In this document: positions 9,583-19,060 of the stretch, in pieces | How positions within the stretch are numbered: position 1 is the first letter of the stretch | Layout: every line of letters starts with the position of its first letter | Assembly (NCBI RefSeq): GCF_026719745.1 | Contig: NZ_JAPPRQ010000015.1 | Location: 124,001-188,000, forward strand | Length of the DNA: 64,000 nucleotides | Direction of reading: 5' to 3' | From: Clostridium sp. ZS2-4 | GTDB lineage: Bacteria; Bacillota; Clostridia; Clostridiales; Clostridiaceae | Notes under the pieces: generated by a model | Seen by the model: only the letters and a program-made list of their open reading frames with translations | What the model was told of the DNA's origin: nothing | Database searches by the model: none | Made by a program: the position numbers and the translations under genes

Positions 9583-9681
9583 GGAACTGTTTCAAAATAA
9601 AAGAATAGCAAAATATATTGAGTGATTTTTACATTAAAACTTTAATATATTTTGCATGAAATTTGTTTTGAGACAAGCCCC
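9583..9681. mobile_element. MITE-like palindromic element between amtB and glnB
   Basis: The two ends are imperfect inverted repeats of about 40 bases. The left end reads GGAACTGTTTCAAAATAAAA and, about 20 bases in, GCAAAATATATT. The right end, reversed, reads GGGGCTTGTCTCAAAAC and, at the same distance, GCAAAATATATT. The centre is about 20 bases and there is no coding sequence. Ends of the type GGGnCTGTCTCAAAA are common on small transposon-derived elements in Firmicutes. On the transcript it would fold into one long hairpin that could lower glnB expression relative to amtB. Confidence 0.55.
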
Positions 9682-9696
9682 GTTACAGTTTAAAAA

Positions 9697-10941
9697 TTAT
9701 AGATTTAGATTAGTATAAGCTTCTTCCCCATGTAATGCAATATCTAATCCTATACTTTCTTCTTGTTCATCTGTTCTTAATTTTGTAAATAAGCTAATGA
9801 ACTTTAATATTAAGAATGTTACTACGGCTGCATAAAGTGCACAAGATACAGCTGATATTAAATGAACCTTCAGTAATCCCCAATTACCATATAAAACTCC
9901 ATTTTCACCAGCAGGATTTATTGCTTTACTAGCAAATATTGCAGTAGCAATAGAACCCCAAATACCTGAAATTCCATGACATCCAAAGGCATCTAAAGCA
10001 TCATCATAGCCAAGCTTTGATTTCATAACAACTATGGCAAAGAAGCTCACGATTCCCGCTACAAGACCAATAATTATAGCAGACATAGGACTTACATATC
10101 CTGCACCTTGTGTAATAGCAACAAGTCCTGCTATTGCTCCACTTATTGTTCCTAATGCTGTTGGTTTTTTATGAATTATCCATTCACAAGCAGCCCATGA
10201 AATAGCTCCTGCTGCAGCAGAAGTATTAGTAGTTAAAAAAGCATTGATTGCAACTCCATTCATTGCTAGTGCACTTCCTGCATTGAAACCAAACCAGCCG
10301 AACCAAAGTATTCCTCCTCCTAAAATTGCCATAGGAATATGATGAGGTGATGGAGTTGTTTTCTTTCTTTTTCCTAACATTAATGCGGCTACCAGTCCAG
10401 AAATTCCTGAGTTAATTTCTACTACATTTCCACCAGCAAAATCTAAAACTCCTAATTTCTTTAACCAGCCTATATTGTTTCCAGCACCGCCCCATACCCA
10501 ATGAGCAATAGGATCATATACCAATGTGCTCCATAAAAGAATAAAAATTAAGAATGCTGGAAATCTCATACGTTCTGCAAAAGACCCTGATATAACAGCA
10601 GCAGTTATAATAGCAAACATCATTTGAAAAATAACAAATAATAAATGTGGAATTGTACTTGAATAAGCTGTATTAGCTTGCATTCCGACATTTTGCAAGA
10701 AAGACCAGTCTAATCCCCCAATAAAGCCTTTTACATCTGGTCCAAAAGCTAAAGTATACCCTATAAATATCCATTGAATAGAAACAATTATCATTGCAGC
10801 ATAACTGTGCATAGTGGTACTTAACACATTTTTACTCTTTACCATTCCACCATAGAATAATGCCAAGCCAGGCACCATTAACATTACTAATGCTGCAGAA
10901 AAAACTACGAATGACATATCTGCACCGTTTAGTCCATTCAT
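9697..10941 (-). CDS. amtB: ammonium transporter, Glu variant of the twin-His pore
   Basis: The 414-aa product has about eleven transmembrane helices and the Amt signature around LDFAGGNVVEINSGISGLVA. The second pore histidine is present (His322 in FGCHGISG). The first pore histidine, which follows DFAGGxVV in most bacterial AmtB, is replaced by Glu175, as known for some fungal Mep proteins. The start has GGGGAGG. The protein lacks a bacterial-type cleavable leader. It is paired with glnB downstream, which fits regulation by P-II binding. Expression is probably induced by nitrogen limitation, but I see no clear operator upstream. Confidence 0.93.
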   Translation of the reverse strand: MNGLNGADMSFVVFSAALVMLMVPGLALFYGGMVKSKNVLSTTMHSYAAMIIVSIQWIFIGYTLAFGPDVKGFIGGLDWSFLQNVGMQANTAYSSTIPHLLFVIFQMMFAIITAAVISGSFAERMRFPAFLIFILLWSTLVYDPIAHWVWGGAGNNIGWLKKLGVLDFAGGNVVEINSGISGLVAALMLGKRKKTTPSPHHIPMAILGGGILWFGWFGFNAGSALAMNGVAINAFLTTNTSAAAGAISWAACEWIIHKKPTALGTISGAIAGLVAITQGAGYVSPMSAIIIGLVAGIVSFFAIVVMKSKLGYDDALDAFGCHGISGIWGSIATAIFASKAINPAGENGVLYGNWGLLKVHLISAVSCALYAAVVTFLILKFISLFTKLRTDEQEESIGLDIALHGEEAYTNLNL

Positions 10942-11199
10942 TTATTATTCCTCCCCCATATAAAAAATTCACCGTTTCATTTTAATTGATGGTTAACAAT
11001 TTATCATTAAAATAAAATCTTTAATGTTTACAATGTATATAATACTACTGATTTATTAACAGTTTGTCAATAAAATTCGACAAAAAATTTAAAATTAACA
11101 ATAAAACACTTGCGTTTTGTGTAAGTTTAAAAATTCATTAGATTAAATTTATCTATGATAAATGCAAAAATAATTGAATTTGTGGTAGGAGTTAGGTTT
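10942..11199. other. gene-free intergenic region between divergent amtB and amidohydrolase genes
   Basis: The stretch is AT-rich and must carry the amtB promoter. I see no hairpin, open frame or recognisable operator in it. Confidence 0.4.
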
Positions 11200-11229
11200 A
11201 TGGAAAAAGCTATAGAACAAACTGGATTA

Positions 11230-11238
11230 TGGTATAAT
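11230..11238 (+). promoter_or_regulatory. extended -10 promoter element
   Basis: TGGTATAAT is a full TGn extended -10 box, 50 bases before the amidohydrolase start codon. No good -35 is visible at 17 bases, which extended -10 promoters tolerate. It overlaps a short 33-codon frame from 11200, which argues that this frame is not a leader peptide. Confidence 0.5.
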
Positions 11239-11287
11239 AAAGTGAATTTTAATCCATGCTATAGATTTAGGAATAGGGGGAAGAAAT

Positions 11288-12454
11288 ATGATTTTAATTA
11301 AAAATGCTAATATATATACCATGGCCGTGGAAAATTACGAAAATGGAATGATATTAATTGAAGATGGAAAAATAAAGGATATTGGAGTTAATATAGATAT
11401 TTCTGAAAATGTTGAAGTTATTGATATGAAAGGGAAGTTCCTTATGCCGGGAATGATAGATGCACACTGTCATCTTGGTATGTGGGAAGATGGAATGGGA
11501 TTTGAAGGTGCTGATGGAAATGAGATTGTTGATCCAGTTACACCTCATTTAAGAGCCATAGATGCTATAAATCCTATGGATGTATGTTTTAAAGATGCCT
11601 TAGAAGGAGGAATAACAACTGTAGCAACAGGACCAGGCAGCGCTAATGTTATAGGAGGACAATTTGCAGTTATCAAAACGTATGGTGATAGAATTGACGA
11701 TATGATATTAGAGCAGTGTGCCGCTATGAAGTGTGCTTTTGGAGAGAATCCTAAGAGATGCTATAACAATTTAAAGAAAAGTCCAAGTACAAGAATGGCA
11801 ACAGCAGCCATATTAAGGGAAAGTCTGATTAAAGCACAAAGATATGTTGAAAAACAGGAAAAGGCGAATAATGGGGGAGACAAGGCCCCAGAATTTGATA
11901 TGAAAATGGAGGCTCTTTCAAAGGTTATAAGGAAGGAAATTCCTTTAAAAGCACATGCACACAGAGCTGACGATATTTTAACAGCTCTTAGAATTGCTAA
12001 GGAATTTGATGTTGATATTACTCTTGATCACTGTACAGAAGGACATCTTATAGGTGATTATCTAAAAGAGGGTTATCAAAAGGGAATTATTATAGGGCCA
12101 ACATTATCTAACAGATCAAAGGTAGAGCTTAGAAATCTTACTTTTGAAACATCTGGAATACTTAAAGATAAAGGAATTAAAGTTGCTATAATGACAGACC
12201 ATCCTGTAATTCCTCTGCAATACCTGCCAGTTTGTGCAGCTATTGCAGCAAGAGAAGGATTAGGGGAGGAAGAAGCACTTAGAGCTATAACTATTAATCC
12301 TGCTGAAATTCTTGGAATAGATGGCAGAGTAGGAAGTTTGGAAAAGGGAAAAGATGCAGATATAGTTGCTTTTACTGGTCATCCATTTGACTTAAGAAGT
12401 AAGGTTGAAATGGTGATGATAAATGGGAAAATAGTGAAAAAGCCAGAAGTATAA
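11288..12454 (+). CDS. metal-dependent amidohydrolase, imidazolonepropionase-like
   Basis: The 388-aa protein has the composite amidohydrolase architecture: an N-terminal beta-sandwich strand set, the metal motif DAHCHLG near residue 61, later metal histidines (AHAHRADD and DHCTEGH) and a late Asp in MTDHPVI. It closes with the typical KDADIVAFTGHPFD segment that returns to the sandwich. This is the layout of imidazolonepropionase/prolidase-like amidohydrolases. The exact substrate is unknown, and no histidine-degradation neighbours are present. The ribosome binding site AGGGGGAAG precedes the ATG. It ends before a 34-base palindrome shared with the convergent amylase gene. Confidence 0.88.
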   Translation: MILIKNANIYTMAVENYENGMILIEDGKIKDIGVNIDISENVEVIDMKGKFLMPGMIDAHCHLGMWEDGMGFEGADGNEIVDPVTPHLRAIDAINPMDVCFKDALEGGITTVATGPGSANVIGGQFAVIKTYGDRIDDMILEQCAAMKCAFGENPKRCYNNLKKSPSTRMATAAILRESLIKAQRYVEKQEKANNGGDKAPEFDMKMEALSKVIRKEIPLKAHAHRADDILTALRIAKEFDVDITLDHCTEGHLIGDYLKEGYQKGIIIGPTLSNRSKVELRNLTFETSGILKDKGIKVAIMTDHPVIPLQYLPVCAAIAAREGLGEEEALRAITINPAEILGIDGRVGSLEKGKDADIVAFTGHPFDLRSKVEMVMINGKIVKKPEV

Positions 12455-12458
12455 AATT

Positions 12459-12492
12459 AGAGAAGTTATGTGGATATCCACATAACTTCTCT
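12459..12492. terminator. perfect 34-base palindrome between convergent genes
   Basis: AGAGAAGTTATGTGGAT is followed directly by its own reverse complement. The T-runs on both sides are weak, so it is a probable but not strong bidirectional terminator for the amidohydrolase and the GH13 amylase. Confidence 0.6.
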
Positions 12493-12495
12493 AGT

Positions 12496-15378
12496 TTATT
12501 TAACTATATAATTTTTTTCATATGCATCTTTTAATGCATTATAATTTACTTTAACTGATTTAACATTTTTAACAAGGATTAAACCATTGTATTTAGGTAC
12601 TTTTACATTTATTTTATCATTTGAAACAATATATTCTTTACCTGTTAAAATATCAGTTAATTTTGTACCATTTTTAATATCTTTATCAACTTTAATATTT
12701 AATGTTTTATCTATATTTGCTCTATTGACACAAACTACTGAGATGTTACTGCTATCTTTTCTTATATAAGATAACACATCTGAATCTTCTGTATTAATAA
12801 AGTCTATACTTCCTGTTCTTAAGACTTTATAAGCGTGTCTTATATTTCCAAGTTTAGCATACCACTCTACTAACTCCTTGTTACCTTTTCCCCAAATCAT
12901 GCCGCGGCGATTATCTGGATCATCAGCGCCTGGTGCACCTGCTTCATCACCATAATAAGTACATGGTGCTCCAGGGTATGTCATTTGGATTAATGGTATA
13001 AGTTTCATTTTTTCAAAGGCTTCTTTTGAAGGTGCCTTTGCTATAGCTGCTTCACTTTTTTTATAGCCATCCAAAGCTGAAATTGCTCTTTGAGTATCAT
13101 GAGAACCAACTAAATTCAACATAACTTCAAAAGCTTCTTTTGGATACTGTTCTCTTACTGTTTCTAAGATATTTACCACCTCATCTGAAGTAATGTCTTT
13201 TCCGTTAACAAAGCCTAAAACAGCATCTCTAAATCTGTAATTCATAACTGAATCGTACATATCTCCTAATAAATATTCACTAGCATCATTCCAAATTTCG
13301 CCTATTAGAACATTATCGCCTTCTTCTTTTGCTGCTTTTCTAAAGTTTCTCCAAGTTTCTTTTGAAACTTCGTTTGCAACATCTAATCTCCATCCACTGG
13401 TACCTTTTTTCAACCAATATCTTGAATTTGCATCTTTTCCATCTATTATTTCATCTGACCATGATTTAAGGTTATATTCTGAGCCGTCTATAGATTTTAT
13501 AACTGGCATAGAATCATATCCCCACCAGCCTTCATATTTGTAATGTTCAGTTGATTTGCCTTTATCAATTTTTTCATTTTCAACTACAAACCAGTCCTTA
13601 TAATGCAAGTCTGTAATTCCTTTATTTTCAAAATATTTAACTGTTTCTTCTTCAGCTTTTTTCTGAGTATAACCTTTTTCATTCATAAGATTATACACTT
13701 TAGCCCAGTATTGATAAGCACCTAAAGGTTTTCCTTTTTTAACAAATTTACCATATCTGTCAAAATAAATAGAGTCATCTGATACATGATTAAATACACC
13801 ATCTAAAACTATTTTAATATTTCTTTTTTTTGCTTCTTTAACAAGACTTTCGAAGTCTTTCATATCTCCAAGAAGAGGATCTATGGTCCTGTAATCAGTT
13901 GTATCATATCTATGATTGGAAACTGAATGTGCAATTGGATTCAAATAAAGAACATTTACTCCTAAAGTCTTTAAATAATCTAATTTTTTTTCGATTCCTT
14001 TTAAATCTCCACCGTACATTTCATCAGAATATTCACCATCACCTTTTGTACCGCTATAATCCGGATTTTCTTCTAACTTTGGATTTTCAGGTATAGAATA
14101 CCAGTCTTTATAAAATTCATATTTTAATGGACCTCTTGAATATTTTTGAGCCTCATCATTTCTTTTATCTCCGTTGAAAAATCTATCCGGGAAAATTTGA
14201 TAAACAATTCCATTCTTCATCCAGTCAGGAGTTTTAAAATCTTTTTTATATACATTAAAGGTATAATCTTTAGTTGTACCTAAATCGCCCGCTTTCCCAG
14301 AACCTAAATAACCATCGTCATCTCCATAAATTTTCACTTGTGAACCATTAGAAAGCATAAAATAATATTTATTAATACCTATTTTTTTAGGAGTATATTT
14401 AACAGTCCATTTGTCAAATTTATTATTTTTATCATAATCGAATTTACCGTTTTTAGTCATATTAATAACTTCTTTACCCTCTGGTCCAATAACTACAAAT
14501 TTTGCAGTAGTTACATCATCTTTTCTAGTTTGAAGATTAAAGGTTACTTCAGTTCCTTCTTTTACAGCACCATAAGGTTTTTTATATTCTTCCATTCTGG
14601 AATTATAATATATGTCTTGTGTTTGTATATCTTTTTCGGAAGCATTGCAAAATACTGTTTCTGTTTCAGGATGAAAACTAAATTTAATTAACTTATCTGT
14701 ATTTAATTTAAAAGCATTTACAGTATAACTTTTACCTTTAAACTTTACTTTTATATTTTTATAATCTCCTTTTTTGAGATTAACAGAAGCACTATAAATA
14801 TTTACCAAACCTTCATCTTTTAACTTTATAGAGGTTTCACTTATTCCTGCTAGATAAATATCTAGCTTTTTATAACTTAAAGAATCTCTTACCATGTGGG
14901 TAGCATCACTATACCAAAATGTAATGTCCTGTTTTTTATCAACATCTAATTTGATATTTTCTCCACCTTTTATACCGTCAGCACCATAATTTTCTGGATC
15001 CCAAGATCCCATAGCCACTTTATATTGATAACTTCCTGCAGGTATGTCTTTTAAAGTCAAACTGTACATTCCATTGCCGTCATATTTAAATCTAGTTTTT
15101 TCTGATGCTGGATTCCAGTTTGTTTCGCCTACTAAGTTCTGAAGTGATCCTGCCAAAACAACCTTTCTTTCTTCAAATTTTTTAAAGTCAGTATTTGCGG
15201 CAATCGTTTGCACAGAAGCCTTTAGTGAATCCTTAGATTGTACTTCCAAACTAGTAAACTGTTTTAAATTATTACTTTTGTTTTCAAAGCCATATGTAGG
15301 TATAATTGAAACAGATGACACAATCACTGCAATAGCAGCACTAGATAGTACTCTTGATACTTTCTTTTGGTTATTCAT
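12496..15378 (-). CDS. secreted GH13 amylase/pullulanase with N-terminal starch-binding modules
   Basis: The 960-aa precursor has a Sec signal peptide (residues 1-30). An X25-type module follows at about 60-165 (VVLAGSLQ, DGNGMYSLTL, GSYQYKVAMGSWDPENYG). Further beta modules of CBM34/amylopullulanase N-domain type lie at about 260-390. The GH13 barrel runs from about 395 (IVYQIFPDRF). Conserved regions DGVFNHV, GWRLDVAN, GEIWND and GSHDTQR give the catalytic triad Asp666, Glu694 and Asp761. A C-terminal beta domain follows. No LPXTG or SLH anchor is seen. It should release maltooligosaccharides from starch, pullulan or glycogen outside the cell. A cre box lies 27 bases upstream of the start, which predicts CcpA repression. 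Whether it debranches alpha-1,6 bonds cannot be read with certainty. Confidence 0.9.
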   Translation of the reverse strand: MNNQKKVSRVLSSAAIAVIVSSVSIIPTYGFENKSNNLKQFTSLEVQSKDSLKASVQTIAANTDFKKFEERKVVLAGSLQNLVGETNWNPASEKTRFKYDGNGMYSLTLKDIPAGSYQYKVAMGSWDPENYGADGIKGGENIKLDVDKKQDITFWYSDATHMVRDSLSYKKLDIYLAGISETSIKLKDEGLVNIYSASVNLKKGDYKNIKVKFKGKSYTVNAFKLNTDKLIKFSFHPETETVFCNASEKDIQTQDIYYNSRMEEYKKPYGAVKEGTEVTFNLQTRKDDVTTAKFVVIGPEGKEVINMTKNGKFDYDKNNKFDKWTVKYTPKKIGINKYYFMLSNGSQVKIYGDDDGYLGSGKAGDLGTTKDYTFNVYKKDFKTPDWMKNGIVYQIFPDRFFNGDKRNDEAQKYSRGPLKYEFYKDWYSIPENPKLEENPDYSGTKGDGEYSDEMYGGDLKGIEKKLDYLKTLGVNVLYLNPIAHSVSNHRYDTTDYRTIDPLLGDMKDFESLVKEAKKRNIKIVLDGVFNHVSDDSIYFDRYGKFVKKGKPLGAYQYWAKVYNLMNEKGYTQKKAEEETVKYFENKGITDLHYKDWFVVENEKIDKGKSTEHYKYEGWWGYDSMPVIKSIDGSEYNLKSWSDEIIDGKDANSRYWLKKGTSGWRLDVANEVSKETWRNFRKAAKEEGDNVLIGEIWNDASEYLLGDMYDSVMNYRFRDAVLGFVNGKDITSDEVVNILETVREQYPKEAFEVMLNLVGSHDTQRAISALDGYKKSEAAIAKAPSKEAFEKMKLIPLIQMTYPGAPCTYYGDEAGAPGADDPDNRRGMIWGKGNKELVEWYAKLGNIRHAYKVLRTGSIDFINTEDSDVLSYIRKDSSNISVVCVNRANIDKTLNIKVDKDIKNGTKLTDILTGKEYIVSNDKINVKVPKYNGLILVKNVKSVKVNYNALKDAYEKNYIVK

Positions 15379-15404
15379 AGTAAATCCCCCTCTATATTCA
15401 ATTA

Positions 15405-15420
15405 ATGCAAACGTTTTACT
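15405..15420. promoter_or_regulatory. cre box (CcpA site) for the GH13 amylase
   Basis: TGCAAACGTTTTAC fits the catabolite-responsive element consensus and sits just upstream of the minus-strand amylase start. Confidence 0.75.
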
Positions 15421-15502
15421 TAATTATATAGAAAAAAATGGACAATGTTAATATATGGACATTGTTGTTTTTTTACATAAGGGGGCGTTAAGTGCACATT
15501 GC

Positions 15503-15763
15503 TCAAATATCCTTTGATTTTTTTATGAATGCTACGTTATTTATCATTAACTTATTTTTAAAATGAAAGGAGGTACATATGGGTATTCCATAATCAATAC
15601 TAATTGACCACATAGTATCACCTGATTTAACACTATGAGTTATATAAGAAATAGTAGGGTCACTGCTGTCTACATTAGCAGTTAATTTTAGCATTTGACC
15701 GACATAAAGAGTATCAGTAGTTAAATTATTTTTTATTGAATTTAGTTTTTTAATGTAGCTGAA
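15503..15763 (-). pseudogene. remnant of a LysM-repeat protein
   Basis: Read on the minus strand, the segment gives the end of one LysM repeat (YIKKLNSIKNNLTTDTLYVG) and then the start of another (THSVKSGDTMWSISIDYGIP). After GIP the reading diverges into non-LysM sequence and stops at 15503. LysM domains bind peptidoglycan and normally sit in cell wall hydrolases or spore proteins. No start codon with a ribosome binding site and no catalytic domain is left. On the plus strand the break point coincides with a perfect AAAGGAGG followed by ATG and a three-codon frame, which may mark a rearrangement joint. Confidence 0.7.
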
Positions 15764-15960
15764 TATTAAAAAAAATTAAAAATATAACAAAAGATATTAA
15801 TAAAGTAGGAATTTGTAATAAAATGTTGAAATTTGAATAAAAATGTATGTATAATATATTTGATAATATAATAAATGATATGTAAGAGGCGGATTTTTAT
15901 GTATAGATATAAGTTAAGTAGCATTTATAAAGCAGATAAATTATCAAATGAAGATATAAT

Positions 15961-16428
15961 ATGGAATATATGCATAATATATATAACTATAAAAAATTAA
16001 AATTGATTAATCTAAATTTCAATAGGCGTAAATTTTTTCGCTTAGAACTTAGAAATACAGAATATTCAAAGCTAAGCATAGTAGAGATTAATGGCAAAAA
16101 AATTGAGACTAAATATGCAAATATAAGAATTAAGGATATAGGACCTTCAGGATTAGCATTTATATCTAAGTTAGACTTTCCTAACGATGAAAATATTTTA
16201 TTTAAATTTGTTACTAAAATACTAAACAAAACTATAGAAGTAAAAGGTAATATTGTACGAAAAAATAAATATGAAGATAGTGTGATTTTTCAATATGGAG
16301 TAAAATTTAAATTAGATAAAAACGAGGAAATTAGATACCAAGAGTTATTAAAGAATATATTAATCGAATCAAGAAGGCTTAATAAATATAATTATTATTA
16401 TACTCCTTTAAACAAATTACAAATATAA
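15961..16428 (+). CDS. PilZ-domain c-di-GMP receptor, N-terminus probably frameshifted
   Basis: The 155-aa reading contains the PilZ core. NRRKFFRLEL (residues 22-31) is the RxxxR-type c-di-GMP arm, and IKDIGPSGLAFIS is the D/NxSxxG-type strand. The start at 15961 lacks a good ribosome binding site. A better start at 15899 (AGAGGCGG, then ATG) opens a 33-codon frame that reads YKLSSIYKADKLSNEDIIWN and runs into the PilZ frame one base out of register. I suspect the original gene began at 15899 and a single-base change near 15970-15995 split it. The PilZ core itself looks intact. It may be translated from the internal start or be a recent pseudogene. Confidence 0.75.
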   Translation: MEYMHNIYNYKKLKLINLNFNRRKFFRLELRNTEYSKLSIVEINGKKIETKYANIRIKDIGPSGLAFISKLDFPNDENILFKFVTKILNKTIEVKGNIVRKNKYEDSVIFQYGVKFKLDKNEEIRYQELLKNILIESRRLNKYNYYYTPLNKLQI

Positions 16429-16574
16429 GTAGTTAGCATGATGATAAGAGAGATAAATAATGAATCAATATATTAATTATTTTAAAATATTAACTGATAG
16501 TTTTTATTATTTTCCAAAGGAAGGTTTAAAAATATATACAAATTTAACATAAAATAAGACCATATTTAACTTAA

Positions 16575-16925
16575 ATGGAATATAATAGTATTAAAGAGAA
16601 AAAAGGATGTGGTTTATTGATAATTTTAATTGATAGTGATTACTGCATAAAGAAAAGTAAACGTGCATATGTAGTAATAAATTTGAAAGGAGATTATAAA
16701 AATCACAGTCACTTTAAGAATGCTGAATCAGCGAAGAAATGTATATATTTAACTAAAAACAAAATAGTTCCAAAATCAATCTATATGATGGTAGCATGCA
16801 TAAGATTATCTACCGACGAGTTATATATAAAAAAAATACAAAAGGTTAAAGAAGTAAAAGAAAATAAGCAAAAGATTAAATATAAAAACAGAAGGACATC
16901 AAGAAATAGTTATGCTTTGGCATAA
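16575..16925 (+). CDS. small basic protein of unknown function
   Basis: The 116-aa reading is lysine-rich and I do not recognise it. The ATG at 16575 has no ribosome binding site. A TTG at 16617 is preceded by AAAAGGATGTGG and would give a 102-aa protein starting LIILIDSDYC, which may be the real start. There is no signal peptide or membrane helix. The C-terminal 30 residues are strongly basic. The stop codon lies inside the loop-proximal arm of a hairpin terminator. It lies between the PilZ gene and a chemoreceptor gene. Confidence 0.5.
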   Translation: MEYNSIKEKKGCGLLIILIDSDYCIKKSKRAYVVINLKGDYKNHSHFKNAESAKKCIYLTKNKIVPKSIYMMVACIRLSTDELYIKKIQKVKEVKENKQKIKYKNRRTSRNSYALA

Positions 16926-16933
16926 CTATTTTT
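16905..16933 (+). terminator. terminator overlapping a stop codon
   Basis: AATAGTTATG and CATAACTATT form a 10-bp stem with a 6-base loop followed by TTT. The stem includes the last codons and stop of the preceding small gene. Confidence 0.65.
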
Positions 16934-17132
16934 GATTAGGAGGATATTTAATTTATAAAAATTACAAACTTTCCCCAGTAGGTAAGTTGCAATTACATAA
17001 GAGTACCATATATATGTAAAATTTAAGTGAAAAATGTAGTTTTGTGATGAAAAAAAAGTTATAATAAAATAAAACTCTTTTGCTAATGAAAGCAAGCTTT
17101 TATAAATTTATAATATGAGGGGGAGTATAGTA

Positions 17133-18866
17133 GTGAAAAGTATAAAAAATAAGCTTATATTGATTTTTTGTAGTCTATTTATCATAGGATGTATTACAAT
17201 AGGATTTTTTGGCTTTTCTAAGGCTTCCAGTGGAATGCAGGAAATTGAACAAGAAATATTAACCATGAAACTTTCAGCTGATATTAATGTGGTTAATAAA
17301 TATGTTAAAGATTATTTTGGAAGTTTGAGTTTAAAGAATGGTAAGTTTGTAGATGAAAAAGGAAATACCATAGAAGAACATTATGAGATGGTAGATGCAA
17401 TAAAAAATGACTTGGGTGATGTTGCTACTATATTTTCAAAAAGTGATGATGATTTTGTAAGAGTTATTACTAATATAAAAAAAGAAGATGGAAGTAGGGC
17501 TGTTGGAACCTTATTGGGAAAAGATAGTGAAGCATATTCCAGTATATCTAGTGGAAAACAATACATAGGACAGGCTACTATATTAAATAAGTCTTATTTG
17601 ACTGTCTATGACCCTATAAAGGATTCGGAAGGCAAGGTCACAGGTATTCTATTTGTTGGTATTTCTATGTCAGATATTGAAGCTCTAATACAGGATAATT
17701 TGAATAGGATAAGAAGTATATTTCTATTGGTTACAATCAGTGTAGTCCTAATTGCTGGAATAGTTACTTATTTTGTTAGCAATAGTATTGTTAATCCTCT
17801 TAAATTAGCAGTAGCTCATACTAATGAAATTGCAAACTACAATATTTCAACAGATGTGCCTGCTGCATTTATGTGTAGAAAAGATGAAATCGGTGATTTG
17901 GCAAGAGGAATACAAGCTATTGAGGAGAACTTGAGAAAAATAATAAGACAAGTGAATGATGCATCTGAGAAGATGACATCTTCCTCAGAAGAACTTACAG
18001 CAACTTCACAACAATCAGCTACGGCTGCAGAAGAAGTAGCAAAAACAATTAGTGATATAGCACAAGGTGCAACAGATCAGGCACAAAGTACAACTGAAGG
18101 ATTAGAAAAACTGATGGAGTTAGGAGAACTCATTGAAGAGGAGAAATATAATTTAAGACAAGTAACTCAATCATCAGATGAAGTAAGAGAATTAGTGAAT
18201 TATGGTCTTAATATTATTAATAATCTTTCAGAAAAGACAAAAGAGAGCAGCAAAGCTACAGATGAAGTTTATAATAGCATTATAAAAACAAATGAAAGTT
18301 CTAATAAAATTAGCGAAGCAAGCAATCTTATTTTCTCGATAGCAGAGCAAACAAATTTATTAGCATTGAATGCTGCAATAGAAGCAGCAAGAGCAGGTGA
18401 ACATGGGAAAGGATTTGCAGTTGTAGCAGACGAAATCGGAAAACTTGCAGAGCAATCAACTAATTCAACAAAGGTTATTGATGAAATGGTTAAAACTCTT
18501 CAAAATAATGCCTCAGTGGCTGTAAGAACAATGGATCAGGTTGAAGGAATTTTAAAAGAACAAGTACAAAATGTTAAAACAACTGAAGAAAAGTATAAAG
18601 AAATTGCAGAAGCAATGGAGAAATCAGAAAAATCAGTAGAAGTGCTAAATGAATCGGGACTTAAAATGGAACAAAAGAAAAACGAAGTATATACTACAAT
18701 TGAAACATTGTCAGCAGTAGCACAGGAAAATGCAGCAGGTACAGAAGAAACATCTGCTTCTATGGAAGAGCAGTCTGCTTCAATTGAAGAAATTGCTAAT
18801 ACAAGTGAAGAACTATCACAGCTTGCTCAAGTTTTACAGGAATTAATAAATCGCTTTAATATTTAG
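17133..18866 (+). CDS. methyl-accepting chemotaxis protein with single-Cache sensor
   Basis: I place the start at the GTG at 17133, since GAGGGGGA lies eight bases before it and the in-frame ATG at 17115 overlaps that site. This gives 577 aa. Order: helix at residues 6-25, an extracytoplasmic Cache domain of about 160 residues ([35 protein letters not shown]), a second helix near 193-215, HAMP, and a cytoplasmic signalling domain. The signalling tip reads [19 protein letters not shown] and is canonical for CheW/CheA coupling. Glu/Gln-rich heptads flank it as methylation helices. No C-terminal CheR-binding pentapeptide is present. Ligand unknown. Confidence 0.93.
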   Translation: MKSIKNKLILIFCSLFIIGCITIGFFGFSKASSGMQEIEQEILTMKLSADINVVNKYVKDYFGSLSLKNGKFVDEKGNTIEEHYEMVDAIKNDLGDVATIFSKSDDDFVRVITNIKKEDGSRAVGTLLGKDSEAYSSISSGKQYIGQATILNKSYLTVYDPIKDSEGKVTGILFVGISMSDIEALIQDNLNRIRSIFLLVTISVVLIAGIVTYFVSNSIVNPLKLAVAHTNEIANYNISTDVPAAFMCRKDEIGDLARGIQAIEENLRKIIRQVNDASEKMTSSSEELTATSQQSATAAEEVAKTISDIAQGATDQAQSTTEGLEKLMELGELIEEEKYNLRQVTQSSDEVRELVNYGLNIINNLSEKTKESSKATDEVYNSIIKTNESSNKISEASNLIFSIAEQTNLLALNAAIEAARAGEHGKGFAVVADEIGKLAEQSTNSTKVIDEMVKTLQNNASVAVRTMDQVEGILKEQVQNVKTTEEKYKEIAEAMEKSEKSVEVLNESGLKMEQKKNEVYTTIETLSAVAQENAAGTEETSASMEEQSASIEEIANTSEELSQLAQVLQELINRFNI

Positions 18867-18917
18867 ATTTATAGTATTAATTTATTAATAAGGGTATCTT
18901 TTATCATCGCCATAATT

Positions 18918-19004
18918 ATGTGTTTTAAGTATGAACAGTATCAAAAATGTGCACAAGAATACCGCACATGTGCAGATGAATGCAGAAAAATGGCTAGAAT
19001 TTAA
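18918..19004 (+). pseudogene. C-terminal scrap of a cysteine-rich four-helix copper-binding protein (DUF326-like)
   Basis: A 28-codon reading MCFKYEQYQKCAQEYRTCAD followed by ECRKMARI has the spacing of paired cysteines seen at the end of DUF326/Csp-like four-helix-bundle proteins, which store or bind copper. The normal protein is about 100-110 aa, so only the last helix remains. No ribosome binding site is visible. A strong terminator follows and probably belonged to the intact gene. Confidence 0.55.
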
Positions 19005-19015
19005 TAATCTAAATC

Positions 19016-19060
19016 AAGTAGTAAGTAATATAATTATATTATTTACTACTTATTTTTTTT
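19016..19060 (+). terminator. strong terminator behind the copper-protein scrap
   Basis: AAGTAGTAAGTAATAT pairs with ATATTATTTACTACTT and is followed by ATTTTTTTT. Confidence 0.85.

Noticed and set aside
11200-11301. A 33-codon frame with a GGAGT-type site overlapping the amidohydrolase start, as a leader peptide
   Set aside because: An extended -10 box lies inside the frame at 11230, so transcription probably begins after its start codon.
16460-16552. A 30-codon frame upstream of the small basic protein
   Set aside because: There is no convincing ribosome binding site, the composition is AT-driven, and no similarity is recognised.
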